From positions 186,001-250,000 of the forward strand of contig NZ_JAUORV010000003.1 of NCBI RefSeq assembly GCF_030548205.1: DNA of 64,000 nucleotides, written 5' to 3'. This stretch comes from Aliiglaciecola sp. 3_MG-2023. GTDB lineage: Bacteria > Pseudomonadota > Gammaproteobacteria > Enterobacterales > Alteromonadaceae. Position numbers and translations under genes: made by a program. This document shows, piece after piece, positions 8,914-16,543 of the stretch (positions are counted from its first letter, which is position 1; every line of letters begins with the position of its first letter). The notes below the pieces were generated by a model that ran no database searches, was not told the DNA's origin, and was given only the letters and a program-made list of their open reading frames with translations.

Positions 8914-10008
8914 ATGATTTCTACTTCTATATTTCCTGGGCGTTATGTTCAAGGTGATCAAGCACTCAATATTTTACCAGAAGAAATAGCTAGACATGGT
9001 AAAAGCGCTTTTATCATTGCTGACAAATTTGTAACAGATAATAGTAGCGGCCCATTCAAAGAGGTGTTGGAGCAACTTAACGATTGCAAAGTTCAGCTTT
9101 TCGGCGGTGAATGTTGTGATGACGAAATTGATAAACTCTGTGATCGCTTTGCCAATGACTCCACTGAGGTAATTATTGGCATTGGCGGTGGTAAAACCCT
9201 TGATACGGCAAAAGTGGTAGGCTATAAACAAAGTTGTCCAGTTATTCTAATCCCAACAATTGCCTCTACAGATGCTCCCTGCAGTGCTTTATCTGTTATT
9301 TATAATTCTGATGGTTCGTTTAACCGATATGAGGTGTTACCCCATAACCCCGATGTCGTCTTAGTTGACACCAATGTCGTTAGCCAAGCACCTGTCAGGT
9401 TCTTAGTGGCTGGCATGGGTGATGCATTTGCGACTTGGTTTGAAGCTGAAGATTGCCGCCTTAAACGCGGCACAAATATGACCGGAAGAGTAGGGCCATT
9501 GAGCGCATACGCTTTAGCTAAACTATGCCACGAAATATTGCTTGAATATGGGGTTTATGCAAAACGTGCTTGTGAAAGCAATATAGTCACACCGGCTCTA
9601 GAACATGTTGTTGAAGCGAATACACTGTTAAGTGGCCTTGGTTTTGAAAGCGGGGGTTTAGCTGCTGCTCATGCGATTCATAATGGTTTAACGACCATTG
9701 CGGCTACCCATAATTATTACCATGGAGAAAAAGTAGCAATTGGTCTCCAGGCAATGATGTTTTTAACCGATAGGCCCAGTAAAACCATCGATTTAGTATT
9801 CGACTTTTGTCAATCCATTGGGCTACCCATCTGTCTTGAAGATATTGGTATGATAGATCCCACTGAAGACGAATTAATAAAAGTGGCCAAACGTGCATGC
9901 GCTGAAGGTGAAACAATCCATAATGAACCCTATGAAGTGACACATAGGAAAGTGATGCATTGTATTAAAGCAGCTGATGCTGAAGGTAGACGCAGAAAAA
10001 GGTTGTGA
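8914..10008 (+). CDS. gldA: Glycerol dehydrogenase, iron/zinc-containing ADH family
   Basis: NAD-linked oxidation of glycerol to dihydroxyacetone, or the reverse, in the cytoplasm. It has 364 residues against 367 in E. coli GldA. The dinucleotide-binding loop is IGIGGGKTLDTAK (about residues 88-100) and STDAPCSALSV follows. The metal ligands are in GMGDAFATWFEA (Asp), AAAHAIHNGL (His) and YYHGEKVAIG (His). It converges with the phosphate transporter gene, with only 4 bp between stop codons and no terminator. The perfect FNR box at 8838-8851 suggests induction under low oxygen, fitting a fermentative NAD-recycling or glycerol-using role. Other polyol substrates are possible. Confidence 0.9.
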   Translation: MISTSIFPGRYVQGDQALNILPEEIARHGKSAFIIADKFVTDNSSGPFKEVLEQLNDCKVQLFGGECCDDEIDKLCDRFANDSTEVIIGIGGGKTLDTAKVVGYKQSCPVILIPTIASTDAPCSALSVIYNSDGSFNRYEVLPHNPDVVLVDTNVVSQAPVRFLVAGMGDAFATWFEAEDCRLKRGTNMTGRVGPLSAYALAKLCHEILLEYGVYAKRACESNIVTPALEHVVEANTLLSGLGFESGGLAAAHAIHNGLTTIAATHNYYHGEKVAIGLQAMMFLTDRPSKTIDLVFDFCQSIGLPICLEDIGMIDPTEDELIKVAKRACAEGETIHNEPYEVTHRKVMHCIKAADAEGRRRKRL

Positions 10009-10012
10009 TCCT

Positions 10013-11635
10013 TTAAGTTTCGCCCGTTGTTAACGCGCTGGCTTCTGACAAGTGGCTAATACATCTTTCTATGTGTTTAGCCACATGAAGCAACCAGCGA
10101 TATGTGTCTAGCATATTAGTTGCTTCGACAATATCAAACTCATCATTAGTAACCTGTGTTAAAACTAGCTGCCTAAAGGCTTGATGAGCATCGTTGAGTT
10201 TATCCGACAAATTTGAAACCTCTTTTACCGTCCCTGACCATTGATTATGTTTTATCCCTTCAATTAACCGAGTTATCACCTCACATAATTGACTTGCATA
10301 ATTATCAAGTTCATCGGGCAGGGCGCTGTTCAACCCTGAGGTATGTGTAAACGATTGATTCGGCATTTCTTCACAACGCTCATGTAACCTTTGCATATGA
10401 TCTAATGTATGAATTAAGTTGAGCAGGCGCAGTCGCGTTTGCTGATCATTTTTTTCAATGGGTATGCGGTCGATAAAGTCCCGTGCAACATCGATATCGA
10501 TTTGTGATTCAACCAGTTTAGTTTCTACTTCTTCAGCAGGTTTACTCAGAATTACCGCTGTTGTTTGTAGCAATGTCATCAGTTGTTTTTTTAACGAGTC
10601 TAACGCCAAATCTAATGCTATTGATGGCTGACTCAGCAGACTGTCATCAAGTTGTTCTGAATTGGTTTCATGGGAACTACGAATGAGCCCTTCTATCAAC
10701 TTTGCAAACACCTTGCTAAACGGTAAAACGATAATCACACCAAGTAAGTTAAACGCACTATGAAACGCGATCAATGCAACTTCAGCATTGTCTAAAATGG
10801 GCTGGGCGGTTAAGTATTCCCAAACCTTAATAAAGGGAGAGACAAATATTAACGCCGTTATCCCAGTAAACAGATTATAAATCACATGAGAATAACCGGT
10901 TCGCTTGGCGGCAACAGATGCGCCTGTAGCTGCCATTAAAGCCGTTACTGTGGTACCGATATCCATTCCAATTACAAGGGTAGCTGCTACTTCAAAATTA
11001 ATTAAATCTGAATAAAGTGCAGTTAATGCAGCCGCCACACCGGCACTTGATGACTGGGTTACCAAAGTAAATAGAACTGCCAAGCCTAATACGGATAGTT
11101 TTTGCGGTAAAGTCGCAACGGATAGACCTTCGAAAGCAAAATATTCCCGTAATATCGCCATGCTGTCTTGAAGTTCGGTTATTCCAACAAAAATCAGCCC
11201 AAAACCCGCTATGGTTAATCCTAAGGCCCCTATGTTTGCTTTAGCGAATAAACGCAGTAACGCGCCTGCAAAAATAAGAGGAAACGCAATCACGCCTAAT
11301 TTGAGTTTAAATCCAAATAATAAAACCAACCAGCCAGTGATGGTCGTGCCCATGTTGGCACCAAAGATTACCCCCAAAGAATGACTAAAGGTCATTAAAC
11401 CTGCTCTAACAAAGCCAACAGTCGCCACTGTTACAGCGCTAGAGGATTGCAAAATTGCGGTACTAATCGCACCACAAAGCGCGCCGGAGTAGGGACTTCG
11501 CGTGTATTCCATTAAACGGAATCGAATAAGCTTACCAGCCAAAGACTTTAATCCGTCAGTCATTACAATCATACCGAGCAAAAATAGCCCTATGCCGCCT
11601 AAAACCTCAGCGATCAATATCCATCTTTCTGTCAT
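10013..11635 (-). CDS. Na+/phosphate cotransporter family protein (NptA/YjbB type)
   Basis: Inner-membrane sodium-dependent phosphate carrier. It has 540 residues: about eight to ten membrane segments in residues 1-310, then a cytoplasmic PhoU-like helical domain (about 340-530). The two signature repeats QSSSAVTVATVGFV (about residues 63-76) and TQSSSAGVAAALTAL (about 193-207) are the duplicated substrate-binding re-entrant loops of the PNaS family. The PhoU-like tail is usual in this subfamily. The gene stands alone on the minus strand. Phosphate import or export cannot be told from sequence. Confidence 0.88.
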   Translation of the reverse strand: MTERWILIAEVLGGIGLFLLGMIVMTDGLKSLAGKLIRFRLMEYTRSPYSGALCGAISTAILQSSSAVTVATVGFVRAGLMTFSHSLGVIFGANMGTTITGWLVLLFGFKLKLGVIAFPLIFAGALLRLFAKANIGALGLTIAGFGLIFVGITELQDSMAILREYFAFEGLSVATLPQKLSVLGLAVLFTLVTQSSSAGVAAALTALYSDLINFEVAATLVIGMDIGTTVTALMAATGASVAAKRTGYSHVIYNLFTGITALIFVSPFIKVWEYLTAQPILDNAEVALIAFHSAFNLLGVIIVLPFSKVFAKLIEGLIRSSHETNSEQLDDSLLSQPSIALDLALDSLKKQLMTLLQTTAVILSKPAEEVETKLVESQIDIDVARDFIDRIPIEKNDQQTRLRLLNLIHTLDHMQRLHERCEEMPNQSFTHTSGLNSALPDELDNYASQLCEVITRLIEGIKHNQWSGTVKEVSNLSDKLNDAHQAFRQLVLTQVTNDEFDIVEATNMLDTYRWLLHVAKHIERCISHLSEASALTTGET

Positions 11636-11953
11636 TCAATACGCCCGCAATGTATGTGCTACCAAATCTTAATTGCTTAAACCGCAAATTATTCGATTTC
11701 AAATGTTCTAACATGAAATTTTGTCACAGTAGAGCTGTAATAATTTCAAACACCTTAGTACTAGATTAGTCTAGAAGCCGTATTTTTGGATCTTAAAAAA
11801 GAAAATAACGAAAAATATCCCTTTAAAATCAGTCAATTTGCTGCAAAATTTAAGGTAAAACTATTACTCACCGAAATGTGGTCTGGTGTTTGCTCCTTTA
11901 TCTGTGCAATCAATTCGATTCTTAATTCACATTAATTTTATACGGAGAATTTT
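11636..11953. other. Intergenic region between divergent Na/Pi and CsbD genes
   Basis: 318 bp, AT-rich, holding the divergent promoters of the two flanking genes. The CsbD gene has a good ribosome-binding site (ACGGAGAA, about 11942-11949). No operator is recognised. Confidence 0.5.
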
Positions 11954-12148
11954 ATGAACGATGACCAAGTAAAAGGCAATTGGAAAGAACTTAAAGGTAA
12001 AGTACAGAAAAACTGGGGAAAAATTACCGACGATGAACTAGACAAAATGGAAGGTACCCGCAAAGAGTTGGTTGGCAAAGTTCAACAATCTTATGGTAAA
12101 TCCAAAGAAGAAGCAGAAAAGCAAGTTGATCAATTTTTAAATAGTTAA
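11954..12148 (+). CDS. CsbD-family stress protein
   Basis: A 64-residue soluble, highly charged protein of the CsbD/YjbJ family (stress-induced, function unclear). The family hallmark GNWKELKGKVQKNWGK opens the protein and a second, related half (KELVGKVQQSYGKSKEEAEK) follows, so the protein is an internal two-fold repeat. In E. coli the homologue YjbJ is abundant and RpoS-dependent. It is monocistronic and followed by an intrinsic terminator at 12250-12281. Confidence 0.88.
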   Translation: MNDDQVKGNWKELKGKVQKNWGKITDDELDKMEGTRKELVGKVQQSYGKSKEEAEKQVDQFLNS

Positions 12149-12208
12149 CAGACTTTTCTAATCTGACCTTGTGCCTCAATTCCCATAAACTCATGAGGTG
12201 CAAGTTGC

Positions 12209-12254
12209 TATTATGTTGCAAGCACAGCGTGTATTATGTTGCAAGCACAGCGTG
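12209..12254 (+). repeat. 23-bp perfect tandem duplication
   Basis: Two adjoining identical 23-bp units at 12209-12231 and 12232-12254. The end of each unit contains GCGTG, which is also the base of the 5' arm of the terminator that begins at 12250. The duplication therefore reaches into the CsbD terminator. Confidence 0.85.
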
Positions 12255-12281
12255 GTCAATAAATGTCGACCACGCTTTTTT
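12250..12281 (+). terminator. Intrinsic terminator of the CsbD gene
   Basis: An 8-bp perfect stem, GCGTGGTC (12250-12257) with GACCACGC (12268-12275), is followed by six T's. It lies about 100 bp after the stop codon, and the intervening 3' UTR contains the tandem repeat. Confidence 0.85.
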
Positions 12282-13208
12282 ATTTAATCAAACACATACT
12301 AAACACCACATACTCAATCCCAATCCAAGCTATTGTATTTTAAACGAGCTCACAAAAACAAAAGACATCTTTACTCTACAAGGTCATTTCTTAAATAAGC
12401 ATTAAACGTGAATAGTCATCATGATGAAGTTAAGATTATCCAATAAAACTTAATCGAAAGCTCAGGCATAAATACTCCAAAAACTAAGTGACAGATTGCC
12501 ACCAGCAAATTCATGTCACCAAAATAAGCTAGCAGTTCCTATCCAATATATCTAACCGTGCTGTACGTGAAATCTGATGAGGTTTGTGAGGTTAACTCTA
12601 AAACCAGACACACAGAGACGCATAAAAATGGAGAGTATTTACTGAAGAAAGTGCACCAAGCCCCTCCACGTGCATTAATACTAATATTCGCATAATGTAT
12701 ATTATGTTAAATTATATATTGTTTTATTAATAAGTACTCACTTTCGCTGGTAAACACTAGCAGTATGAAAAATACGAAGCCAAATGTGGTTTTGTTTTCC
12801 CCTCTTTTGAAAATTAAATGATTTGAATTCTTATTGGAGACTTATTGGGAAATGCATTACGCCATTAAATTTGGAGTAATCTTATTGAAAGATTTCTGCC
12901 TTGCTTGAAATGAACATAGATTGGTTTTGAGGAATTATTGTTGAGCTATTGGGTGCTTATCTTTGACCCTGTTATTTCATGAATGTTGGGTGTGAAAAAA
13001 TGCACTTGCGGATATGGAGATGATTTTGAAGTTTATATTGAAATGGTTTAATGATGCTAATGAGTCAACTTTGAACGTTAATAAATGCATAATTAATTTG
13101 TAGGCGTGAACTTGGTCGAGTCACCGATAAAATTATTTTTCGCGCTGTAAAATGATCATCAAACAGCAAGCTCCCTCTAATGATCTTAATCAGTGCTTAA
13201 TACAACCT
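12282..13208. other. Gene-free region around dif
   Basis: About 930 bp with no ORF of coding character on either strand. The one identified element is the dif site at 12685-12712. The rest is AT-rich with scattered stops. Confidence 0.6.
12685..12712 (+). other. dif: XerC/XerD chromosome-dimer resolution site
   Basis: A 28-bp recombination site in three parts: XerC arm TATTCGCATAA (12685-12695), central hexamer TGTATA (12696-12701) and XerD arm TTATGTTAAAT (12702-12712). The XerD arm and centre are identical to E. coli dif. The XerC arm agrees in its last seven bases (CGCATAA), the conserved inner part, and at the third (T). The site lies in non-coding DNA, as dif normally does. It marks the replication terminus and is where XerCD, activated by FtsK, resolves dimers. 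Confidence 0.93.
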
Positions 13209-13670
13209 TTACGACTCTATTTTGCTTTTATTCTTAAAAAACTTTTTAACGACATTACATACTTGTCCCGGCTTTGCCTGATGATTTTTATAGTGATATT
13301 CAGTGCTGTATTCTCCCTTGGGAATGAGCATATCGACAAAAAGTTCACTGTGATTGAGCTTAAGGACTTTATCTTGAATATGAAAAGCAAACTCCATAAA
13401 GGTGGTGGTGTTATGCAAGGTAGAATGAATAACACCGTCAATTAATTCCCATTTATTCCAGTACATATCAACCTCTAAGGAATTTACTAGGGAAAAGCTG
13501 ATCTCACATTTATCGCCAGATTTTTCATATTCGATAAAACTGTAGTTCACCTCTTCAGTGTCATGATTAATGATCCAAGTACCTATAAGGTCTTGCTGGT
13601 TTTCCTCGATAGCGAAAGCACAAAAAGAAAAGAATAATAGCTTTAGGCTTAAGATGGTTAAAATTCTCAA
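13209..13670 (-). CDS. Exported protein of unknown function
   Basis: 153 residues with a clear Sec signal peptide (residues 1 to about 21, MRILTILSLKLLFFSFCAFA). The mature part begins with a DLIGTWIINHD segment, a pattern common in small lipocalin-like or stress-response secreted proteins where LxGTW opens the beta barrel. It has two Cys that could pair (mature CEIS and QVCNV). The start is TTG at 13670 with GGAG six bases upstream, which the signal peptide supports. It is one of three unrecognised minus-strand genes beside dif. Confidence 0.65.
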   Translation of the reverse strand: MRILTILSLKLLFFSFCAFAIEENQQDLIGTWIINHDTEEVNYSFIEYEKSGDKCEISFSLVNSLEVDMYWNKWELIDGVIHSTLHNTTTFMEFAFHIQDKVLKLNHSELFVDMLIPKGEYSTEYHYKNHQAKPGQVCNVVKKFFKNKSKIES

Positions 13671-13786
13671 CGTTACTCCGGTTTAGTTTTATTAATAAAA
13701 TTGAAGACCAAATTAATACCTGAGCGATAATCTAAAAATTAATTGGTATTTTTAACTACATAGACAATAAGCACAGGTTTTACTTG

Positions 13787-14194
13787 TTAGCTATGTTGCA
13801 TATTTGGCCAGCCGTTTTCGTCTCTGACTATTTTGAACCTGGCATTAGATTTGGTAAAACACTTTGCTTGTAAAGAGGAAAAATCAATATTATGTCTTGG
13901 TGTTTCAAAATACTCTGTAACCTGATTGCCATTTACAGTGACTACAAGGGTGATACTGTCTAGAACACTAATCGCGCTTTTGTTTTCAACATCAAAATTG
14001 AAACCCAATAGTTGTTTAACTGCATCGTTATTGGTGTATGGGGTTATAAAGCAAACCTTTTCCCAGTTTCCCATTAATTCCCTAGATAAATCAATCACGC
14101 CAATAGATACATCGAAAAGTCGCGTCGGCGCGGTTTGTTGTTTAGTACATGACACTACGGCTAAAAGTATAATGAGTAGGCTATAGGGATTCAT
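13787..14194 (-). CDS. Small lipoprotein of unknown function
   Basis: 135 residues. A lipobox VVSC puts the lipidated cysteine at residue 16 after a short hydrophobic signal. The mature protein contains SRELMGNWEKVCFITPY and FSSLQAKCF, two cysteines that could form a disulfide. The LMGNWEKVCF element is reminiscent of the LxGxW opening of the neighbouring exported protein, so the two may be distant relatives. Ser16 rather than Asp follows the Cys region, so outer-membrane sorting is likely. No family is recognised. Confidence 0.6.
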   Translation of the reverse strand: MNPYSLLIILLAVVSCTKQQTAPTRLFDVSIGVIDLSRELMGNWEKVCFITPYTNNDAVKQLLGFNFDVENKSAISVLDSITLVVTVNGNQVTEYFETPRHNIDFSSLQAKCFTKSNARFKIVRDENGWPNMQHS

Positions 14195-14279
14195 TGCTTA
14201 CCCACCCAGTACAATATTATTTGGATATTTCGCCTTTCGTTCATTCATATACTTACATGAAACCCTTTCAAGTTTACCC

Positions 14280-14729
14280 TTAGGATTCAGCTTGCTCCAC
14301 TGATATGGCACCACAACAGTGTAACAACCAGCGTAAATCGTCAAACCCAGAAATTGGCATCCCGGCTACCAAAATGGTTAATACCATTAGCTCCTCAGAT
14401 ACAGTCTTGCCCCCCCATAAGAACCAATCACGCTCTTCCCCAAAGTGACGCACCTTTTTAGGGTTTTGGCTAACATCGTCCCCTTCGCAAAACGGTAGTA
14501 AATCAGCCTCAAACCACTCTTCTAGTAGTTGATACGCGCCATCAACTAGACTTTCTTCGTCATTTTGACAGGTTATCTCAACCGACAAAATGAGGGCCAT
14601 CGCTTCTCGAAAACGGGCTAAAATCTCTTCGGCATTGCCATTACAGCTCACATTCACTTTCATTGTGTTGTTGGGTAAAGTAGCTGAGCTGCCAGAAACT
14701 ATCCGTCTTAATTCTTCAATGACAAACAT
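14280..14729 (-). CDS. Conserved-looking cytoplasmic protein, function unknown
   Basis: 149 residues, acidic, without signal peptide or membrane segment. Features include a helical acidic middle (YQLLEEWFEADLLPF), a KKVRHFGEERDWFLWGG segment and a final Cys-Cys (HCCGAISVE). Base composition and codon use look like those of its neighbours. I do not recognise the family. The ATG at 14729 is the only reasonable start and is preceded by GAGGGAAAG. Confidence 0.55.
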   Translation of the reverse strand: MFVIEELRRIVSGSSATLPNNTMKVNVSCNGNAEEILARFREAMALILSVEITCQNDEESLVDGAYQLLEEWFEADLLPFCEGDDVSQNPKKVRHFGEERDWFLWGGKTVSEELMVLTILVAGMPISGFDDLRWLLHCCGAISVEQAES

Positions 14730-14852
14730 CTTTCCCTCTTGAGCCTTTAACTCTCTAAATTCAAATATGCTTTAAGGCAAACAGACAAAAAGTCACTTCG
14801 CCCCTACTCTTTTTCTCATTGTATCAATGGGTGGTATTTACTTTTTTAATAG

Positions 14853-16094
14853 TCAGTTAAGGTATTCAAAAGTCATCCCAGCATGCTTTTCGAGTCGCTC
14901 GATCAAATCGTTGCCAAATACTGTTGAAGGCGTCCAAAAGCCACCTTTTACTTTGTTTGAACCAAGCTCTTCAACCAGTGCAAGAGCAACTTCACCTAAC
15001 ATTTTACTTGTTGAACCATAACCAGGATCGCGGTCTCCGGTGACTTGGGTTTTAATTGTTTTACCACTAGGGGTTTCACCGAAAAATAGCAGTGTGAAAG
15101 AGCCGTCTTCTTGCTCTTTAGGACTTGGCCCTTCACCAGGTTGAGGCAAATGCTTGGCAGCGAACTCACGCAAAAGATTGTATTCCAATGCTTTCATACC
15201 GGTTGCCATGGCTGAACATGACACTGCAGACTTTAACCATCCCATGGTGCCACGACCCACCATGACAGATTCATCATATTGAAAATCTTTACCCCAAGGA
15301 TGACCTAACAGCGCATGACTGCGATGAACTATTCGCGTGTTAATTACAGACATAACAAAGGGAATCAACCAATTACCGCTTGCTTTGTGAAATTCAGGAG
15401 TCACTACTTGTGGTTGCTTGACTCCTTTTCGTTGAGATTTTGGCGCAATGGAATACGGATTTGTCATTTGAGCTGCAACAGAAGGATCTTTTGCTTGTTC
15501 TGCGATTGCATTTAGGCCACTGGCGACTGTGCCACCACTTGCACTTCCACGCATGCTTTTCACCAATAAACGGACCCTAGTACAGGGTTCACCGAATAAC
15601 GCCAAAGCCTGATGCTGCGTATAATAAACACCTAAATCTGACGGAATGGAATCAAAACCACAACTGTGAACGATCTTAGCCCCAGTTTCTACTGATTCAG
15701 ATTCATGGGCATCGATCATGCGTCGGATCCACTGCGCTTCGCCAGTTAAATCACAATAATGGGTACCGCTAGCAGCACAGGCTGCCACTAACTTAGATCC
15801 GAACAACGCATAAGGCCCTACTGTTGATACAACCACTTTGGTTAACGCAACCATATCATCCAAAGCCGCTCGATCACCGGAGTCTGCAATGATGGTAGGC
15901 AGTGACATTTCCCTTAGAGCAAGTTTTAGCTGGTTTAACTTGGATTGATTTCGCCCTGCGATTGCCCAACGTATGCGCCCTACTTCGTTTTTATTACCGT
16001 CTATGCCATGTCGATGGAGTAAATGCGCCACGACGAGTTTTCCAACAAAACTAGTCGCGCCATAAACGATGAGATCGTATTGAGACTGTGACAT
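14853..16094 (-). CDS. Saccharopine dehydrogenase-like NAD(P)-binding oxidoreductase
   Basis: 413 residues. The N-terminal Rossmann fold has the nucleotide-binding loop VYGATSFVGKLV (about residues 9-20) and AIAGRNQSKL (about 46-55), followed by VVSTVGPYALFGSKLVAAC and the HYCDLTGE motif typical of saccharopine-dehydrogenase-like trans-acting enoyl reductases. HSCGFDSIPSDLG is also a hallmark. In mycobacteria this group acts in lipid synthesis; in marine gammaproteobacteria the role is unknown, possibly membrane lipid metabolism. It is not a lysine-pathway enzyme. It is monocistronic, divergent from ydbH. Confidence 0.85.
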   Translation of the reverse strand: MSQSQYDLIVYGATSFVGKLVVAHLLHRHGIDGNKNEVGRIRWAIAGRNQSKLNQLKLALREMSLPTIIADSGDRAALDDMVALTKVVVSTVGPYALFGSKLVAACAASGTHYCDLTGEAQWIRRMIDAHESESVETGAKIVHSCGFDSIPSDLGVYYTQHQALALFGEPCTRVRLLVKSMRGSASGGTVASGLNAIAEQAKDPSVAAQMTNPYSIAPKSQRKGVKQPQVVTPEFHKASGNWLIPFVMSVINTRIVHRSHALLGHPWGKDFQYDESVMVGRGTMGWLKSAVSCSAMATGMKALEYNLLREFAAKHLPQPGEGPSPKEQEDGSFTLLFFGETPSGKTIKTQVTGDRDPGYGSTSKMLGEVALALVEELGSNKVKGGFWTPSTVFGNDLIERLEKHAGMTFEYLN

Positions 16095-16543
16095 AGATAC
16101 CCCTCTTAACTAATTATATAGGGCGTTTAAACCATGATTTGGATACAACGTTAGAAAAGCACCTTGTGTGAGTGTACTTTGCATTTTGTATAATACAACT
16201 AGTACTCTAATGGTTAAGTCAGTTTAATCAAGTCTATTTCTAACACTGCTATTTTACATTAGCCATGCATTAAGCCATCCATTAAGTACTCAAGTGCTTT
16301 GGATAGTCTTAGGGTTATCGACACAGTCTAAAATAAGAAATAACCTTGCAAACTGGACATTCTCAATCGCTATTCACTTTGTATCTTTGTCAAAGAATTT
16401 GCCCAAACGGCTTTTTCCCTATGATAGTATTTGTAGGTAATTTTTCACAATCGAACATACAGTGTGGATAGATCTAAACTGATCATTTTTCGTATTGAAA
16501 TTTTATATCTGCTGCGTAAATTCAACTTTAACTCAGGAAGCGA
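16095..16543. other. Divergent intergenic region before ydbH
   Basis: 449 bp. A small palindrome with arms TTGTAT and ATACAA around one base lies at 16187-16199, and contains a TATAAT-like hexamer (16189-16194) without a good -35 element. Nothing else is recognised. Confidence 0.4.

Noticed and set aside
12169-12405. 78-codon plus-strand ORF after the CsbD gene
   Set aside because: It runs through the 23-bp tandem repeat and the intrinsic terminator, and has a Cys/His-rich, non-protein-like composition with no ribosome-binding site.
13152-13445. 97-codon plus-strand ORF
   Set aside because: It is antisense to the signal-peptide protein at 13209-13670, which has a proper start, RBS and signal sequence.
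16187-16199. TTGTAT-A-ATACAA palindrome as an operator
   Set aside because: Short, AT-rich and not tied to a known regulator; it could occur by chance.
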